54,345 nucleotides of DNA from an uncultured Flavobacteriales bacterium (GCA_913020765.1 CAJWAO010000006.1:1-54345); one strand, 5' to 3'; positions 9,398 through 18,525 are shown, numbered from the stretch's first letter. Numbers and translations: made by a program. Notes: generated by a model from the sequence alone, not told the origin.

Positions 9398-9418
9398 ATT
9401 TGTTGCAATACAACAAAT
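9398..9418 (-). promoter_or_regulatory. Inverted repeat proximal to ferritin start
   Basis: A perfect 8-base inverted repeat, ATTTGTTG and CAACAAAT, separated by 5 bases and lying 8 bases upstream of the ferritin ATG. It could be an operator for an iron- or oxidant-responsive repressor, or an mRNA hairpin near the ribosome-binding region. The sequence shows the symmetry; the function is inference. Confidence 0.5.
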
Positions 9419-9422
9419 GATG

Positions 9423-9439
9423 TTCCTAAAAGTTAGGAA
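9423..9439 (-). promoter_or_regulatory. Inverted repeat between the OMP-like gene and ferritin
   Basis: A perfect 7-base inverted repeat, TTCCTAA and TTAGGAA, with a 3-base spacer, directly after the stop codon of the upstream gene. There is no run of U after it on the minus strand, so it is a poor intrinsic terminator and a better candidate for an operator in the ferritin promoter. Confidence 0.45.
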
Positions 9440-10516
9440 TTAAAATTTAAAAAACCATGATATTAGCGGTAATGGAAACGTAATGTTATCACCAGAATCC
9501 CATACCGATACTCCCGCAACCGCAATTTGAAAAGCTCGATTTTCATTTTTCTGAAAACGCATTCCAGGCATTAAATATAATGCTGCAAATGTTTCTGAGA
9601 CTAACTGATTTTCAGTTACACTAATAATCAATGGAGAGTTGTTGCCACCCTCATAATTCCTATCAATGTCAGACCTTTCAACCTCACCAAACGCAAACAT
9701 AGAATCGAAGAATATACTTGCACTACTGGTTATTTGGAAAATTCCTGCAACAGAAATAATCGGCGATTTCAAAAGATCATCATTGGCTTGAAAAGGTATA
9801 TTAGGATAATTATAGTCTACATAATCTGTACCATCCGCACTCGTATAAATGGTCGAATCTCCGATATAAACTCCCGGTGTCTCCTGCGAAGTACCTGGAC
9901 GAATGTATCCAAATCCAGCGGAAAAACTAATATTATTTTTTCGATTGCCGTAGGTAAATGTACCCCAATGCAAACCACCAAATCCTTTGAAACCGTTTAA
10001 GTAGCCCGTTGTTCCAAACATTGAGGCAATGGAAAAATTAACTTTCTTATTTGATGTGGGTATGGTATATTTTCCAACAGCAACTAATGGACTACCGATC
10101 CAAGTAGACATGACACCTATGTTCAAATGGTCATTTACCGCAAAATGAGCCTCAGGCCCAAATAGATTCACCATAGCATAATGGTCATTTCGTTTGATAG
10201 GTAATGCATTATTGGTAAATGCATATCTGGTTGAAAAGGGACTTTCCTCAAGTAGCTCTCCATTTTTTATTTCATCCTGGTTTTCGATCAGGGTTATTCT
10301 TTTAACCTCTGACTTAGGAATATAGATCTTACCTATTGTTTCAGTTTCAATAAGTAGTTCCCTTGCATCATCACTTAGGATAATGGCAATATACTTTGTA
10401 CCATCATTTTTTTCTATTAAACGCAACGTTGAATCTGATGCCTTAACTTGAGCATGTATTTGAAAAGAAACTGAAATTAAAACGATAGCAAAAATAGAGA
10501 CGATGAAATTTTTCAT
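9440..10516 (-). CDS. Putative outer-membrane beta-barrel protein
   Basis: A 358-residue protein I do not recognise as a named family. It has a signal peptide (about 1-22, ending HIHAQ), then a segment with short strand-like repeats including IGKIYIPKSEVKRITLI (about 60-77), a pattern common in Bacteroidota exported proteins. The rest alternates short hydrophobic strands with Gly/Asn/Asp turns and ends in SWFFKF, a terminal aromatic residue typical of outer-membrane barrels. It lies 19 bases after murF-alr and before ferritin on the same strand. A role in transport is possible but not supported by any specific motif. Confidence 0.6.
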   Translation of the reverse strand: MKNFIVSIFAIVLISVSFQIHAQVKASDSTLRLIEKNDGTKYIAIILSDDARELLIETETIGKIYIPKSEVKRITLIENQDEIKNGELLEESPFSTRYAFTNNALPIKRNDHYAMVNLFGPEAHFAVNDHLNIGVMSTWIGSPLVAVGKYTIPTSNKKVNFSIASMFGTTGYLNGFKGFGGLHWGTFTYGNRKNNISFSAGFGYIRPGTSQETPGVYIGDSTIYTSADGTDYVDYNYPNIPFQANDDLLKSPIISVAGIFQITSSASIFFDSMFAFGEVERSDIDRNYEGGNNSPLIISVTENQLVSETFAALYLMPGMRFQKNENRAFQIAVAGVSVWDSGDNITFPLPLISWFFKF

Positions 10517-10535
10517 ACACTAAAAATTTAGTTTG

Positions 10536-12818
10536 CTAAGTTACAATATAATTTCTGTGAACCCGCAAAGAAAGAGATGTTAAAACTTCGTATGGAATTG
10601 TATCCAACTGAGCAGAAAACGCTGAAATAGATTGATTTTTGCCTATTATCTCAACTACGGCGCCCTCTCTAATATTTAATCCAGTAACATCGACCATTGC
10701 CATATCCATACAAATATTTCCAACAGTTTTACAGCTTTTACTATCTATAAAAACAGTCCCTTTACCATTACCTAGAGAGCGACGAAAGCCATCGGCATAA
10801 CCTACTGGAACAATAGCAATGGTCATCTCTTTTTTTACTATAAACTCCCTATTGTAACCAACCGTATCCCCTTTATTCAAATGCTTAATTTGCGTGACTT
10901 CACTCAGCCATTCAATCACCGGATAAAGCTTCTTTTCCATCTTTAAATTATGATTAATGCCGTAAACAATTAATCCCATACGAACCATATCCAAAGATGC
11001 TCGGGGATGGGATATTATAGCTGCAGAATTGGCTATATGTTTGATAAATGGATATGAAATATGCTTCCTTAACGTTGCACATGAGTCTTTGAATACATTT
11101 AACTGATGATCCGTAAAAGATGCGTCTAATTGATTATCCGATTCAGCGAAATGGGAATAAACACCCTTTAAATGAAGCTCTGGTTGAGAATTGAGAATGT
11201 CTATAAAGTTGGATATTTCAGAAGGCTTTATCCCCAAACGATTCATGCCAGTGTCTATTTTAAGATGTATAGGGAAACCCATTCTTTTTTTCAGAATTAA
11301 GATACTGACAAAGGTGTCAAGCAATTGTAAAGAGAAAATTGCTGGTTCTAATCCATACTCTATACAATCATGAAAATCATCAGCACTAGGACTCATTACT
11401 AAAATAGGGCATTTGACTCCGTAGTTCCTGAGTTGTACACCTTCATCTGTATAGGCCACACCCAAATAATCAATGCCTAATTCCTCTAAAAATAAAGCAG
11501 TTCTTTTCATTCCCGTACCGTAAGCATTTGCTTTTACCATTACCAGGCTTTTCGTTTGCTTAGGCAAAATATCTTTTAAGGAATGAATATTTTTCCGCAG
11601 TGCACTCAAGTTGACATTAATTTTGGTTCTGTGCTGCTTCACCTTCAAAAGATGTGCGATCTTATTCATAGACGATTCTGCATTACCTTTCACCAAAACA
11701 ACAGCGTCATTCAAATCCGATGCCGGTAGATTTAATTCATTAGAAAAGTGACATGTCAATGGGGCATAACGTTCGAGTAAGGACTCAATTTCATCCTTTG
11801 GAAGCATCACCTCTTTAGGCAATAACAACACCCGATTCTTAGATTTTGCAATTGACCTTTGATATTGCAAAGCTGCGTCCAAAGACTCTATATCCAAACT
11901 GTAGGTGTCATTGATTACGAGAGAATTATGAATCCCATCAAAGGTTTCAAGACGCATTGCAAGATCTGAAAATCGAATATCCTTAGGTATGTCAATCCCA
12001 AAATAGTCTGCCACACCCATGGCCATTATAGCATTTTCTTCTTTTATTTTATCTTGAAAACCTAATGCTGTGAGTGATGATTGAAAGCCCGATGATGACA
12101 GCTTAATCACGCCCTTATTTCCTGAAAAAAAGTCATCCGTCTTTGTTTCAGGCTGGAAAACTGAGATAGCGCCTTTCATAAAATTTAAATACTCTTTCTT
12201 TTTCCCATTTTTTTCTGAAAAGTTTTCGTCAAACTTTCCTCCGATAGAACCAACTATAACATGCGTAGGCGCGAGTATTTCATTGAATAATTCGCCTTCG
12301 TTTGGAAGAGATATAGAAAGTTCAAAAAGCCCGATGTCTGCGCTTGAATGAAGACCTAAAATAGAAAGAGCGAGACCTAATTTAGAGTTATAGCTCTTGG
12401 GAGATTTGACAAGCTTGTATTTTCGCTTTAATAGGGAACCAAGCCACTCTTTAATTGTTGTTTTGCCGTGGGTGCCAATAACCGCAACAATTGGGATGTT
12501 GAAATTTCTTCTATGCCACTTTGCAAGGGTCATTAGAGCCTTTAAAGGATCCTTTACTTTCAAATAAATGGCATCAGAATGAACGCTATCAGGAAGCTGA
12601 GAAACCACAAAAAAACGAACACCTTTTTGATAGGCCTCTTCAACAAATAAGACCCCATTGCGGTATTTTCCAGCTAATGCAAAAAATATCTTCCCCTGCC
12701 CCTTAACAATGGTTCTGGTGTCATAAACCACTTCATTGAAAATGAATGCGTCATCTTGAGGACTGCTATCGAGTTCAAGAAGTTTACGAAGCTGACCTAT
12801 TGAAAGCTGTAAATTCAC
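10536..12818 (-). CDS. murF-alr: Bifunctional MurF ligase / alanine racemase
   Basis: A fusion of two peptidoglycan enzymes, 760 residues. The N-terminal half (about 1-375) is a MurF-type ligase that adds D-Ala-D-Ala to UDP-MurNAc-tripeptide; its ATP-binding motif GTHGKTTIKEW is near residue 115. The C-terminal half (about 385-760) is a PLP-dependent alanine racemase, with the Schiff-base lysine in VMVKANAYGTG (near 424) and the catalytic tyrosine in TVGYNREF (near 651). The racemase thus makes the D-Ala needed for the ligase substrate. This fusion is a known Bacteroidota arrangement. The start is GTG, overlapping the tdk stop (GTGA), so tdk and murF-alr are coupled. Confidence 0.93.
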   Translation of the reverse strand: MNLQLSIGQLRKLLELDSSPQDDAFIFNEVVYDTRTIVKGQGKIFFALAGKYRNGVLFVEEAYQKGVRFFVVSQLPDSVHSDAIYLKVKDPLKALMTLAKWHRRNFNIPIVAVIGTHGKTTIKEWLGSLLKRKYKLVKSPKSYNSKLGLALSILGLHSSADIGLFELSISLPNEGELFNEILAPTHVIVGSIGGKFDENFSEKNGKKKEYLNFMKGAISVFQPETKTDDFFSGNKGVIKLSSSGFQSSLTALGFQDKIKEENAIMAMGVADYFGIDIPKDIRFSDLAMRLETFDGIHNSLVINDTYSLDIESLDAALQYQRSIAKSKNRVLLLPKEVMLPKDEIESLLERYAPLTCHFSNELNLPASDLNDAVVLVKGNAESSMNKIAHLLKVKQHRTKINVNLSALRKNIHSLKDILPKQTKSLVMVKANAYGTGMKRTALFLEELGIDYLGVAYTDEGVQLRNYGVKCPILVMSPSADDFHDCIEYGLEPAIFSLQLLDTFVSILILKKRMGFPIHLKIDTGMNRLGIKPSEISNFIDILNSQPELHLKGVYSHFAESDNQLDASFTDHQLNVFKDSCATLRKHISYPFIKHIANSAAIISHPRASLDMVRMGLIVYGINHNLKMEKKLYPVIEWLSEVTQIKHLNKGDTVGYNREFIVKKEMTIAIVPVGYADGFRRSLGNGKGTVFIDSKSCKTVGNICMDMAMVDVTGLNIREGAVVEIIGKNQSISAFSAQLDTIPYEVLTSLSLRVHRNYIVT

Positions 12819-13396
12819 GATGAGGATTTGTTAAAACATGATCTGCAAAGCGGACGGTATTCCTCAACTGCGCCGAGCATTACCTGATCAGTATCAGCGA
12901 CTAGACGATTTGAAAATTGAGCAAGGTTACCACAAGATACACAGATTGCATGAACCTTTGAAACATATTCTGCTGATGCAAGCAGCGCAGGCATTGGACC
13001 AAAAGGAGTCCCTGTATAATCCATATCCAAACCTGCAAGGATTACTCTAATCCCGCGTCCAGCGAGCTCAGATGCAACCTCCACAAGCTGTTCATCAAAA
13101 AACTGCGCCTCGTCTATGGCAACAACTTTTTGCTTGTCGACATGACCTAATATCTCTTTAGAATTAGCAACGAGCATAGCATTGAATTCCGTACCTCTGT
13201 GGCTAACGACATTTTTATTACTATACCGCACATCTACCGAAGGCTTAAATAATATTAAATCTTGCTTTGCGAACTCTGCACGTCGCAACCTTCGTATAAG
13301 CTCCTCTGTTTTTCCAGAGAACATCGAGCCACAAATAACTTCAATCCACCCGTTAGATCTATTTTGTATCGGAAATTGCTCTAAAAACATAGGCAC
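12815..13396 (-). CDS. tdk: Thymidine kinase
   Basis: Phosphorylates thymidine to dTMP in the nucleotide salvage pathway. It has 193 residues, the usual size of the type II enzyme. Visible features are the Walker A loop GSMFSGKTEELIRR (about 23-36), the catalytic and Mg-binding DEAQFFD segment, and two CxxC pairs (CVSCG and CRSC) that would hold the structural zinc of the lasso domain. It leads a minus-strand run into murF-alr with a 4-base overlap. A palindrome 18 bases upstream of the start may be an operator. Confidence 0.95.
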   Translation of the reverse strand: MPMFLEQFPIQNRSNGWIEVICGSMFSGKTEELIRRLRRAEFAKQDLILFKPSVDVRYSNKNVVSHRGTEFNAMLVANSKEILGHVDKQKVVAIDEAQFFDEQLVEVASELAGRGIRVILAGLDMDYTGTPFGPMPALLASAEYVSKVHAICVSCGNLAQFSNRLVADTDQVMLGAVEEYRPLCRSCFNKSSS

Positions 13397-13414
13397 TAAT
13401 TTTATCCATTTAGG

Positions 13415-13430
13415 TACTTCTCAAGAAGTA
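13415..13430. promoter_or_regulatory. Palindrome in the tdk / peptidase divergent region
   Basis: A perfect palindrome, TACTTCT-CA-AGAAGTA, between the divergent tdk and M28 peptidase genes, 18 bases upstream of the tdk ATG. Its symmetry and position suit a dimeric repressor site for tdk. Ten bases further lies TTCCTAAAATAGGGAA (13440-13455), which resembles the ferritin-side repeat at 9423-9439. Confidence 0.4.
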
Positions 13431-13550
13431 TATCTTTCATTCCTAAAATAGGGAACAAGATAAGAACTTTTAGATTAATAAAGACCTTGTCTTTCCCCAA
13501 AAAGAGAGACTAATTCAGTAAATTAGACGAAATAAGTTTTGAATTAAAGA

Positions 13551-14840
13551 ATGAAGATTTACCTACCTATTCTGTGCCTTTTATGCACCATTCAGTTGAA
13601 TGCTCAGCTAGATTTTGACCACAAAAAATTTACAAAAGTAATGTGCTCACCAGAGTTTCATGGGAGAGGTTACGTTAATGGAGGAGATTCAATTGCTGCA
13701 GCATATATAGCAAGTAACTATGCAGAAATTGGAATAGCTCCTGTCTCTGGGTCGTATTACCAAACTTTCGACTTTGGTGTGAACACTTTCCCGAGTCAAT
13801 GTAATGTTTTGTTTTCAGGAAAAATGCTCGTACCTGGAAAAGATTATATTGCTACAGCATCCTCTTCAGGCACTTGCGCTCAGCAACCTTGTACTCCTCA
13901 AACATATTATTCAAAATTCATTTCTGGGGAAGCATTCTTAGAAACTATCCGAAAAGGCGATTTACAGGGTTTTAATTTAAAAGAAAGACAGATTTTAATT
14001 GTAAAAAACGAAGGTCCCTCCGTTGAAATTAGGAGGCAAATCAATTATTTTATAGGTCAATATGCCGAATATAAACCAATCATTGAACTTGTAAATAAAA
14101 AATTCACTTGGTCTGTTAGTTCAATGAGACAGGGTTCGCTTCATCTCAAGATACAATCCTCTGCCATTCCAAATCAAACAGATGGCTCTGAGATACAAAT
14201 CAATATTCATAATCGATTTCTTGACAGTCACATATCGCGGAATGTGGTAGGAATGATTGAATCACGTAAAAAAGCAAAATCAACCATTATGCTGACCGCA
14301 CATTACGACCATTTAGGTCGCCTAGGCGCAGAGACTTTTTTTCCTGGAGGAAATGATAATGCGAGTGGTGTTGCAATGATGCTTTCCGTGGCAGAAAGAT
14401 TTAAAGACAAACCCTTAAGAAATACCAATGTTTTGGTTGTTGCATTCGCTGGTGAAGAAATCGGATTATTGGGGTCAAAATATCTTTCTGAGCACCCAAT
14501 TATTCCATTAAATAAAATCAAATTTCAGCTCAATATGGATATTATGGGAAGTGGAGAAAAAGGCATCACTGCAGTCAATGGAAAGGTGTTTAAAAAAGAA
14601 TTTAAAATACTTCAAAAAATGAATAAAAGGCACAAGGCAGTTTCCATAGTGAAACCACGTGGGAAATCAGCAAATTCAGACCACCATTATTTTACCGAAA
14701 AAGGCGTGCCGGGATTTTTTATTTACACTATGGGGTATAATCAAAATTACCATGATATATATGATACCTATGATGCCCTCACCTTTTCCTCGTTCGAAAG
14801 GCTTTCAGTCCTATTCGAGGAATTTATTCGTCATCTATGA
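13551..14840 (+). CDS. Secreted M28 family metallopeptidase
   Basis: A zinc aminopeptidase-like enzyme, 429 residues, with a signal peptide (MKIYLPILCLLCTIQLNAQ), so it acts in the periplasm or outside the cell. The two-zinc site is complete: His in TAHYDHLG (about 251-258), bridging Asp in GGNDNASG (about 266), catalytic Glu pair in FAGEEIGLLG (about 299), Asp in NMDIMG (about 328) and His in SDHHYF (about 377). The region before the catalytic domain (20-230) may hold an inserted apical or PA-like domain. No type IX sorting tail is evident; the protein ends in FEEFIRHL. Its last 6 bases overlap the end of the convergent small membrane gene. Confidence 0.9.
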   Translation: MKIYLPILCLLCTIQLNAQLDFDHKKFTKVMCSPEFHGRGYVNGGDSIAAAYIASNYAEIGIAPVSGSYYQTFDFGVNTFPSQCNVLFSGKMLVPGKDYIATASSSGTCAQQPCTPQTYYSKFISGEAFLETIRKGDLQGFNLKERQILIVKNEGPSVEIRRQINYFIGQYAEYKPIIELVNKKFTWSVSSMRQGSLHLKIQSSAIPNQTDGSEIQINIHNRFLDSHISRNVVGMIESRKKAKSTIMLTAHYDHLGRLGAETFFPGGNDNASGVAMMLSVAERFKDKPLRNTNVLVVAFAGEEIGLLGSKYLSEHPIIPLNKIKFQLNMDIMGSGEKGITAVNGKVFKKEFKILQKMNKRHKAVSIVKPRGKSANSDHHYFTEKGVPGFFIYTMGYNQNYHDIYDTYDALTFSSFERLSVLFEEFIRHL

Positions 14841-15197
14841 TTTTCCCGACTGTGCAAGCGCAACAGTTTGAATGATTAAAAGTACAATACAGAGCCCTAA
14901 GGCATGTATAACTTGTATCCAAGCCGCATTATTCATGACCAAAACCAGTTCAAAAGTCAAAAAAGCTAGAAACTGCATAACTGTCATAATCATAAAATTC
15001 ACGACAAATCTTTTCGGGTTGTTCTGTACCCCAATATGTACAAAGAACCAAGAAAGGGTAAACAGAATCATCAAGAAAATCGAATTCAAAGCATTATCAG
15101 ACTTAGAGATACTCGGTAAGAAAATTTGTGTTAGCAGAGAAGCACTAAGAATGGATAAATAAATGAATAATAAGCCTTTAAATCTTTTGCGAATCAT
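14835..15197 (-). CDS. Small four-helix membrane protein of the ATP synthase block
   Basis: A 120-residue protein with four predicted membrane helices (about 8-28, 38-55, 66-87, 94-113) and a basic N-terminus. I do not know a function. It overlaps the AtpI-like gene by 20 bases and belongs to the bactofilin/AtpI-like block. A protein of this kind usually stands just before atpB in related genomes as I recall them, so a role in ATP synthase assembly, like that of AtpI, is a reasonable guess only. Confidence 0.7.
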   Translation of the reverse strand: MIRKRFKGLLFIYLSILSASLLTQIFLPSISKSDNALNSIFLMILFTLSWFFVHIGVQNNPKRFVVNFMIMTVMQFLAFLTFELVLVMNNAAWIQVIHALGLCIVLLIIQTVALAQSGKS

Positions 15198-15426
15198 CGT
15201 GCTTATTGATTTTGATGACCTCTCTTATGACAAGCACTAGAGAACCTATTACACCAGACAAAGAAAAGGCGACAGTGAACCATGGCGTTGACATTTCGTT
15301 ACGTTCGTCTAAAACCATACCCCCCCAAGTGAAAAGATAAATGATTAAGCCCATTTGAATACCTAAGGACGAAAACTTAACATATTTGTTAACTTTTCTC
15401 TTGAGCGAAGGCTGCTTATTCTTCAT
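15178..15426 (-). CDS. AtpI/AtpZ-like membrane protein
   Basis: An 82-residue protein with two membrane helices (about 20-38 and 48-68) and a basic N-terminal tail, matching the small AtpI/AtpQ-type family encoded with F-type ATP synthases and thought to help assemble the c-ring or carry Mg2+ or Ca2+. The first helix contains LGIQMGLIIYLFTWGGMVLDE, where the family has a conserved glycine-rich helix ended by acidic residues. It overlaps bactofilin by 11 bases and the next small gene by 20 bases, so the three are translationally coupled. It is separated here from atpB by about 13 kb. Confidence 0.75.
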   Translation of the reverse strand: MKNKQPSLKRKVNKYVKFSSLGIQMGLIIYLFTWGGMVLDERNEMSTPWFTVAFSLSGVIGSLVLVIREVIKINKHDDSQKI

Positions 15427-15829
15427 TTAACTCTAATTGGGATACTTCCCTCATATCGGGCAACGCAGAAGACATTTTACACGTCCCTTCGAAGAACGAA
15501 CCTTCTTCGATCTTTAACTTAAGCGTTTCAATATTTCCATGAATTCTTGAGGTTTCTTTTAAAGTAAGTAAATCTTCGACTTTTAACTCTCCATCAATTT
15601 TACCATGAATCTCACAAGTTAAGCAATTTAAATTCCCCTTGACGCGACCTGAACTGCCGATAGTCACCATTCCTTTACAAGATATATTGCCATGAATTTC
15701 TCCTTCAATATGAATGTTGTTGTCCGTGACAATGTCACCCAACAGTTTCGTTCCATCAATAATTAAATTCGTTGTTTGTGTATCTGAATTTGCCATAGTT
15801 GTATTTTCTATTTCCTTACGCTTAAACAT
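15416..15829 (-). CDS. Bactofilin
   Basis: A polymerising cytoskeletal protein of the bactofilin family, 137 residues. The core (about 20-125) shows the short repeats expected of its right-handed beta-helix, for example NIHIEGEIHGNISCKG, VTIGSSGRVKGNLNC and IHGKIDGELKVED, with alternating hydrophobic residues and turn glycines. The ends are polar and disordered. Bactofilins form filaments that can scaffold cell-wall or envelope machinery. The gene is 8 bases after sprE and runs into the AtpI-like gene. An in-frame second ATG (residue 12) could also serve as start. Confidence 0.88.
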   Translation of the reverse strand: MFKRKEIENTTMANSDTQTTNLIIDGTKLLGDIVTDNNIHIEGEIHGNISCKGMVTIGSSGRVKGNLNCLTCEIHGKIDGELKVEDLLTLKETSRIHGNIETLKLKIEEGSFFEGTCKMSSALPDMREVSQLELNEE

Positions 15830-15837
15830 TGTACAAT

Positions 15838-18465
15838 TTAATAAAAATCATCAAAAAATGATTTGTACTCATCTAATTTTGAAGTTTCAATCAGCAATTT
15901 CAAATTGGTTTTACCAATCGAGTATATTTTATTGTTTTGAAACTCCTCCAAATACTCGTATCCAGCTTTGTATGAGTTAATGTAGTCTTGTGCCGACTTC
16001 GAATTACCAAACTCCTTAACCACTACAAAGGGATCTTTTTTTGCGGTTTTACTAATACTCTCTTTAAGAGACTTAGACTTATGCATTTTTCGATTGAAAG
16101 ACTTAACTCCTGATTTCAAATCTTCAATTTCCTCATCCTCTTCGTCGACAAAAATAATGACAAAGTGTTTTTCAGAAAATGCCCTCTTGTAAATATAATT
16201 TGGCTCAAAGGAAATTTCCACATTTTCAGAATATCCATTCTTCAAAATGTCCAATAGATCTTTGGCAACCTCAGCTTGTGGGGTTCCCGGTTTCTCCTCA
16301 ATTACTCTATTTATCAATGGTTCCAATAAAGATTTATCCTCCGTAATTTGGCCCATTGCAAAAACATGTAAAAGAAGATACTCTGCCCGGAAAGCATTGG
16401 TCAGGTCTTCATCAATAACCTTCAGAGATGCCGAGGCCACCTCATTATATTTACCTGCAAAGTATAACTCCGCCATTTCAATATAGGCTTCTTCATTGAG
16501 TTTTTCTGACTCTTTTTGTTTGATATAAAAATCGGGATCCTTCAAATATTTCGCTGCATCCGACTTAGGATAGTATTCTAATATATGGTCGATAAAGACT
16601 TGCTTTTTTCCAGATGATTCATTGATTTTATAAAGCTGAAAGGCAGAAGAAAGATCAGTAAGGTTACGTTTGTTTTTTGCAAGAACACGCTCAAATTGAA
16701 CCTGTGCAAGCTCATTTTCATTTAGAATTTCTTTGTAAAGAACCCCGCTCGTGTAAAGCGCCTCAAATAAACGAAGTTCCGAAGCAGCAAATGCACTATC
16801 TGTCAATGGTATATTTTTTCTTAGATTATCTATGGTTAGAGAGTCCGAATCGGTATCTTCAGTGAGTAAAGAGTCGATTGCTGTAGAGTCGGATTGCGTA
16901 CTTATTTCGAAGCTCATTTTTTCACTTCTTCGCCAATGGTCCTCGTTCTCTCGAGTCGTGCCCCAAATTTTCCGGAACTCTTCGAAACCTTGCTCACGTA
17001 ATTTAGGATTGCTAAAAACAGATTTACTCGAATTGGCATTGGAATTTGCATTACTCTGTTCTTGAAGGGCAAGAAGTTTAGCTGCCTCACGCTCTTTGCG
17101 CTCCTGTGCCTCTCTTTTTAATTGCTTTAAGGTTTCCTTGAGGAATCTTTCGCGATCTTTCTCAGACATAAGTGCGATTCGCTCAACACTATCCTCAAAA
17201 TTTACAGTTTCAATGGCCACAACTAAATCAGAAAGTTTGGCAGCTTTTTCTATTACAAGTGCTCCATTTGGATATCCCTCGGGGATGAAACGAGCACAAG
17301 AATCATAATATTTCTGGGCAGAAACATAATTTCGATCTGCATAACTTATATCACCTAGTTTTTCATATGCCATCGCTTTTTGCCGTGCATTACCATTCGA
17401 ATAAAATGCACATTCTGTGAGATATGTAATTCCCATTTCTTTTTCTCCACGGTTCAACTCTAGATTTGCCATGGCAAAATAAATCTGATCCTTGTACTGT
17501 GCATTTTTAGCATCCTTCAGCATTCTTTTTAGATCTTTACTCAGACGCTCACCACCTCCGCAAATTGCGCGATTCAATCGGGCATTGAATGCTATATCAA
17601 ATGGAGCTGTCGATTTCAGTGCTTTGGAAAAATAATACGCCGCAGAATCAAGTTGATTGCTCTGCTGATAAAGTTGACCTAGAATGAAATTCAATCTAGT
17701 CTTCTCTTTTGACGTTGGGCATTTTAGAATTGCCGATTTCAAACCCATTATTGCCTCAGGATATTCATTTCTTTTAATGGCTAGATCGGCATAAGCTTTA
17801 TAAATATCAAACTGCAGACTTTTGCTCATCTCGGGAAGTATTTCTTCATCCGTCGGCTTTTTATTCACAAAAGGTATGTAGTCTTTGAATGTCTTTTTTC
17901 TTTGCGCTTTAGAAATTCCGTTAAGTTCATCAAGTGTCAGCTTCGCATCAGCATAAGACCTTTGCTCAATATGAATCTTAGCCATCCACAATTGAGCAAC
18001 ATAGAAGGAAGGATCTTTAACAAATAAGCGTTTTACAAATTGAAAGTTTTTTAATGACTTCTCATACGCTCGCTTATAATAAAGCGCTCTCCCAATTGTG
18101 ATCCAATTCTCGTCTATCCATTTGTTGTGCTCGACATCTTTGTAGTACATATCCTCAGTACTGGGCATACTGTGATTTTTAATAACCTCTGAACATTTAA
18201 CAACTGCTGTATCAATTGCAGGATGCATTGCTTTTGCCTCTTCCTCATCTGGTAGAGGGTTAACATCTATGATTGAATAGAAATCGTCTTTATTGGAATT
18301 GTAAAAACTTCTCAATGCCTGGTCCAAAAGTTCATTTGCATTGAAATAGCCGTTATACTTCGCTGTTGTTGAATGATAAGTCCGATTCAAAAATGCATTG
18401 TTCTCTGTCGAACAAGAAGAAAACAACAAAAAAACCAATAATAAAACGTATAAACCTGATTTCAT
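15838..18465 (-). CDS. sprE: Gliding motility / type IX secretion lipoprotein SprE (PorW)
   Basis: An 875-residue TPR lipoprotein of the SprE/PorW family, needed in relatives for type IX secretion and gliding, where PorW is thought to connect the motor-ring and translocon parts. The N-terminus has a lipoprotein signal with the acylated Cys at about residue 19 (LLFSSCSTEN). The segment FLNRTYHSTTAKYNGYFNA right after it is characteristic of the family. TPR-like helix pairs run through about 120-420 and again from about 560-720, with a charged coiled region (about 440-490) between. Length matches the family. It implies that this organism has a type IX system, consistent with the sorting tail on the protein at 3768-4574. 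Confidence 0.88.
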   Translation of the reverse strand: MKSGLYVLLLVFLLFSSCSTENNAFLNRTYHSTTAKYNGYFNANELLDQALRSFYNSNKDDFYSIIDVNPLPDEEEAKAMHPAIDTAVVKCSEVIKNHSMPSTEDMYYKDVEHNKWIDENWITIGRALYYKRAYEKSLKNFQFVKRLFVKDPSFYVAQLWMAKIHIEQRSYADAKLTLDELNGISKAQRKKTFKDYIPFVNKKPTDEEILPEMSKSLQFDIYKAYADLAIKRNEYPEAIMGLKSAILKCPTSKEKTRLNFILGQLYQQSNQLDSAAYYFSKALKSTAPFDIAFNARLNRAICGGGERLSKDLKRMLKDAKNAQYKDQIYFAMANLELNRGEKEMGITYLTECAFYSNGNARQKAMAYEKLGDISYADRNYVSAQKYYDSCARFIPEGYPNGALVIEKAAKLSDLVVAIETVNFEDSVERIALMSEKDRERFLKETLKQLKREAQERKEREAAKLLALQEQSNANSNANSSKSVFSNPKLREQGFEEFRKIWGTTRENEDHWRRSEKMSFEISTQSDSTAIDSLLTEDTDSDSLTIDNLRKNIPLTDSAFAASELRLFEALYTSGVLYKEILNENELAQVQFERVLAKNKRNLTDLSSAFQLYKINESSGKKQVFIDHILEYYPKSDAAKYLKDPDFYIKQKESEKLNEEAYIEMAELYFAGKYNEVASASLKVIDEDLTNAFRAEYLLLHVFAMGQITEDKSLLEPLINRVIEEKPGTPQAEVAKDLLDILKNGYSENVEISFEPNYIYKRAFSEKHFVIIFVDEEDEEIEDLKSGVKSFNRKMHKSKSLKESISKTAKKDPFVVVKEFGNSKSAQDYINSYKAGYEYLEEFQNNKIYSIGKTNLKLLIETSKLDEYKSFFDDFY

Positions 18466-18525
18466 GAGAGCGAATGTCTTACTATAACTTGTTTTAATGG
18501 ACTTTAGTATATCAAATAACGATTT

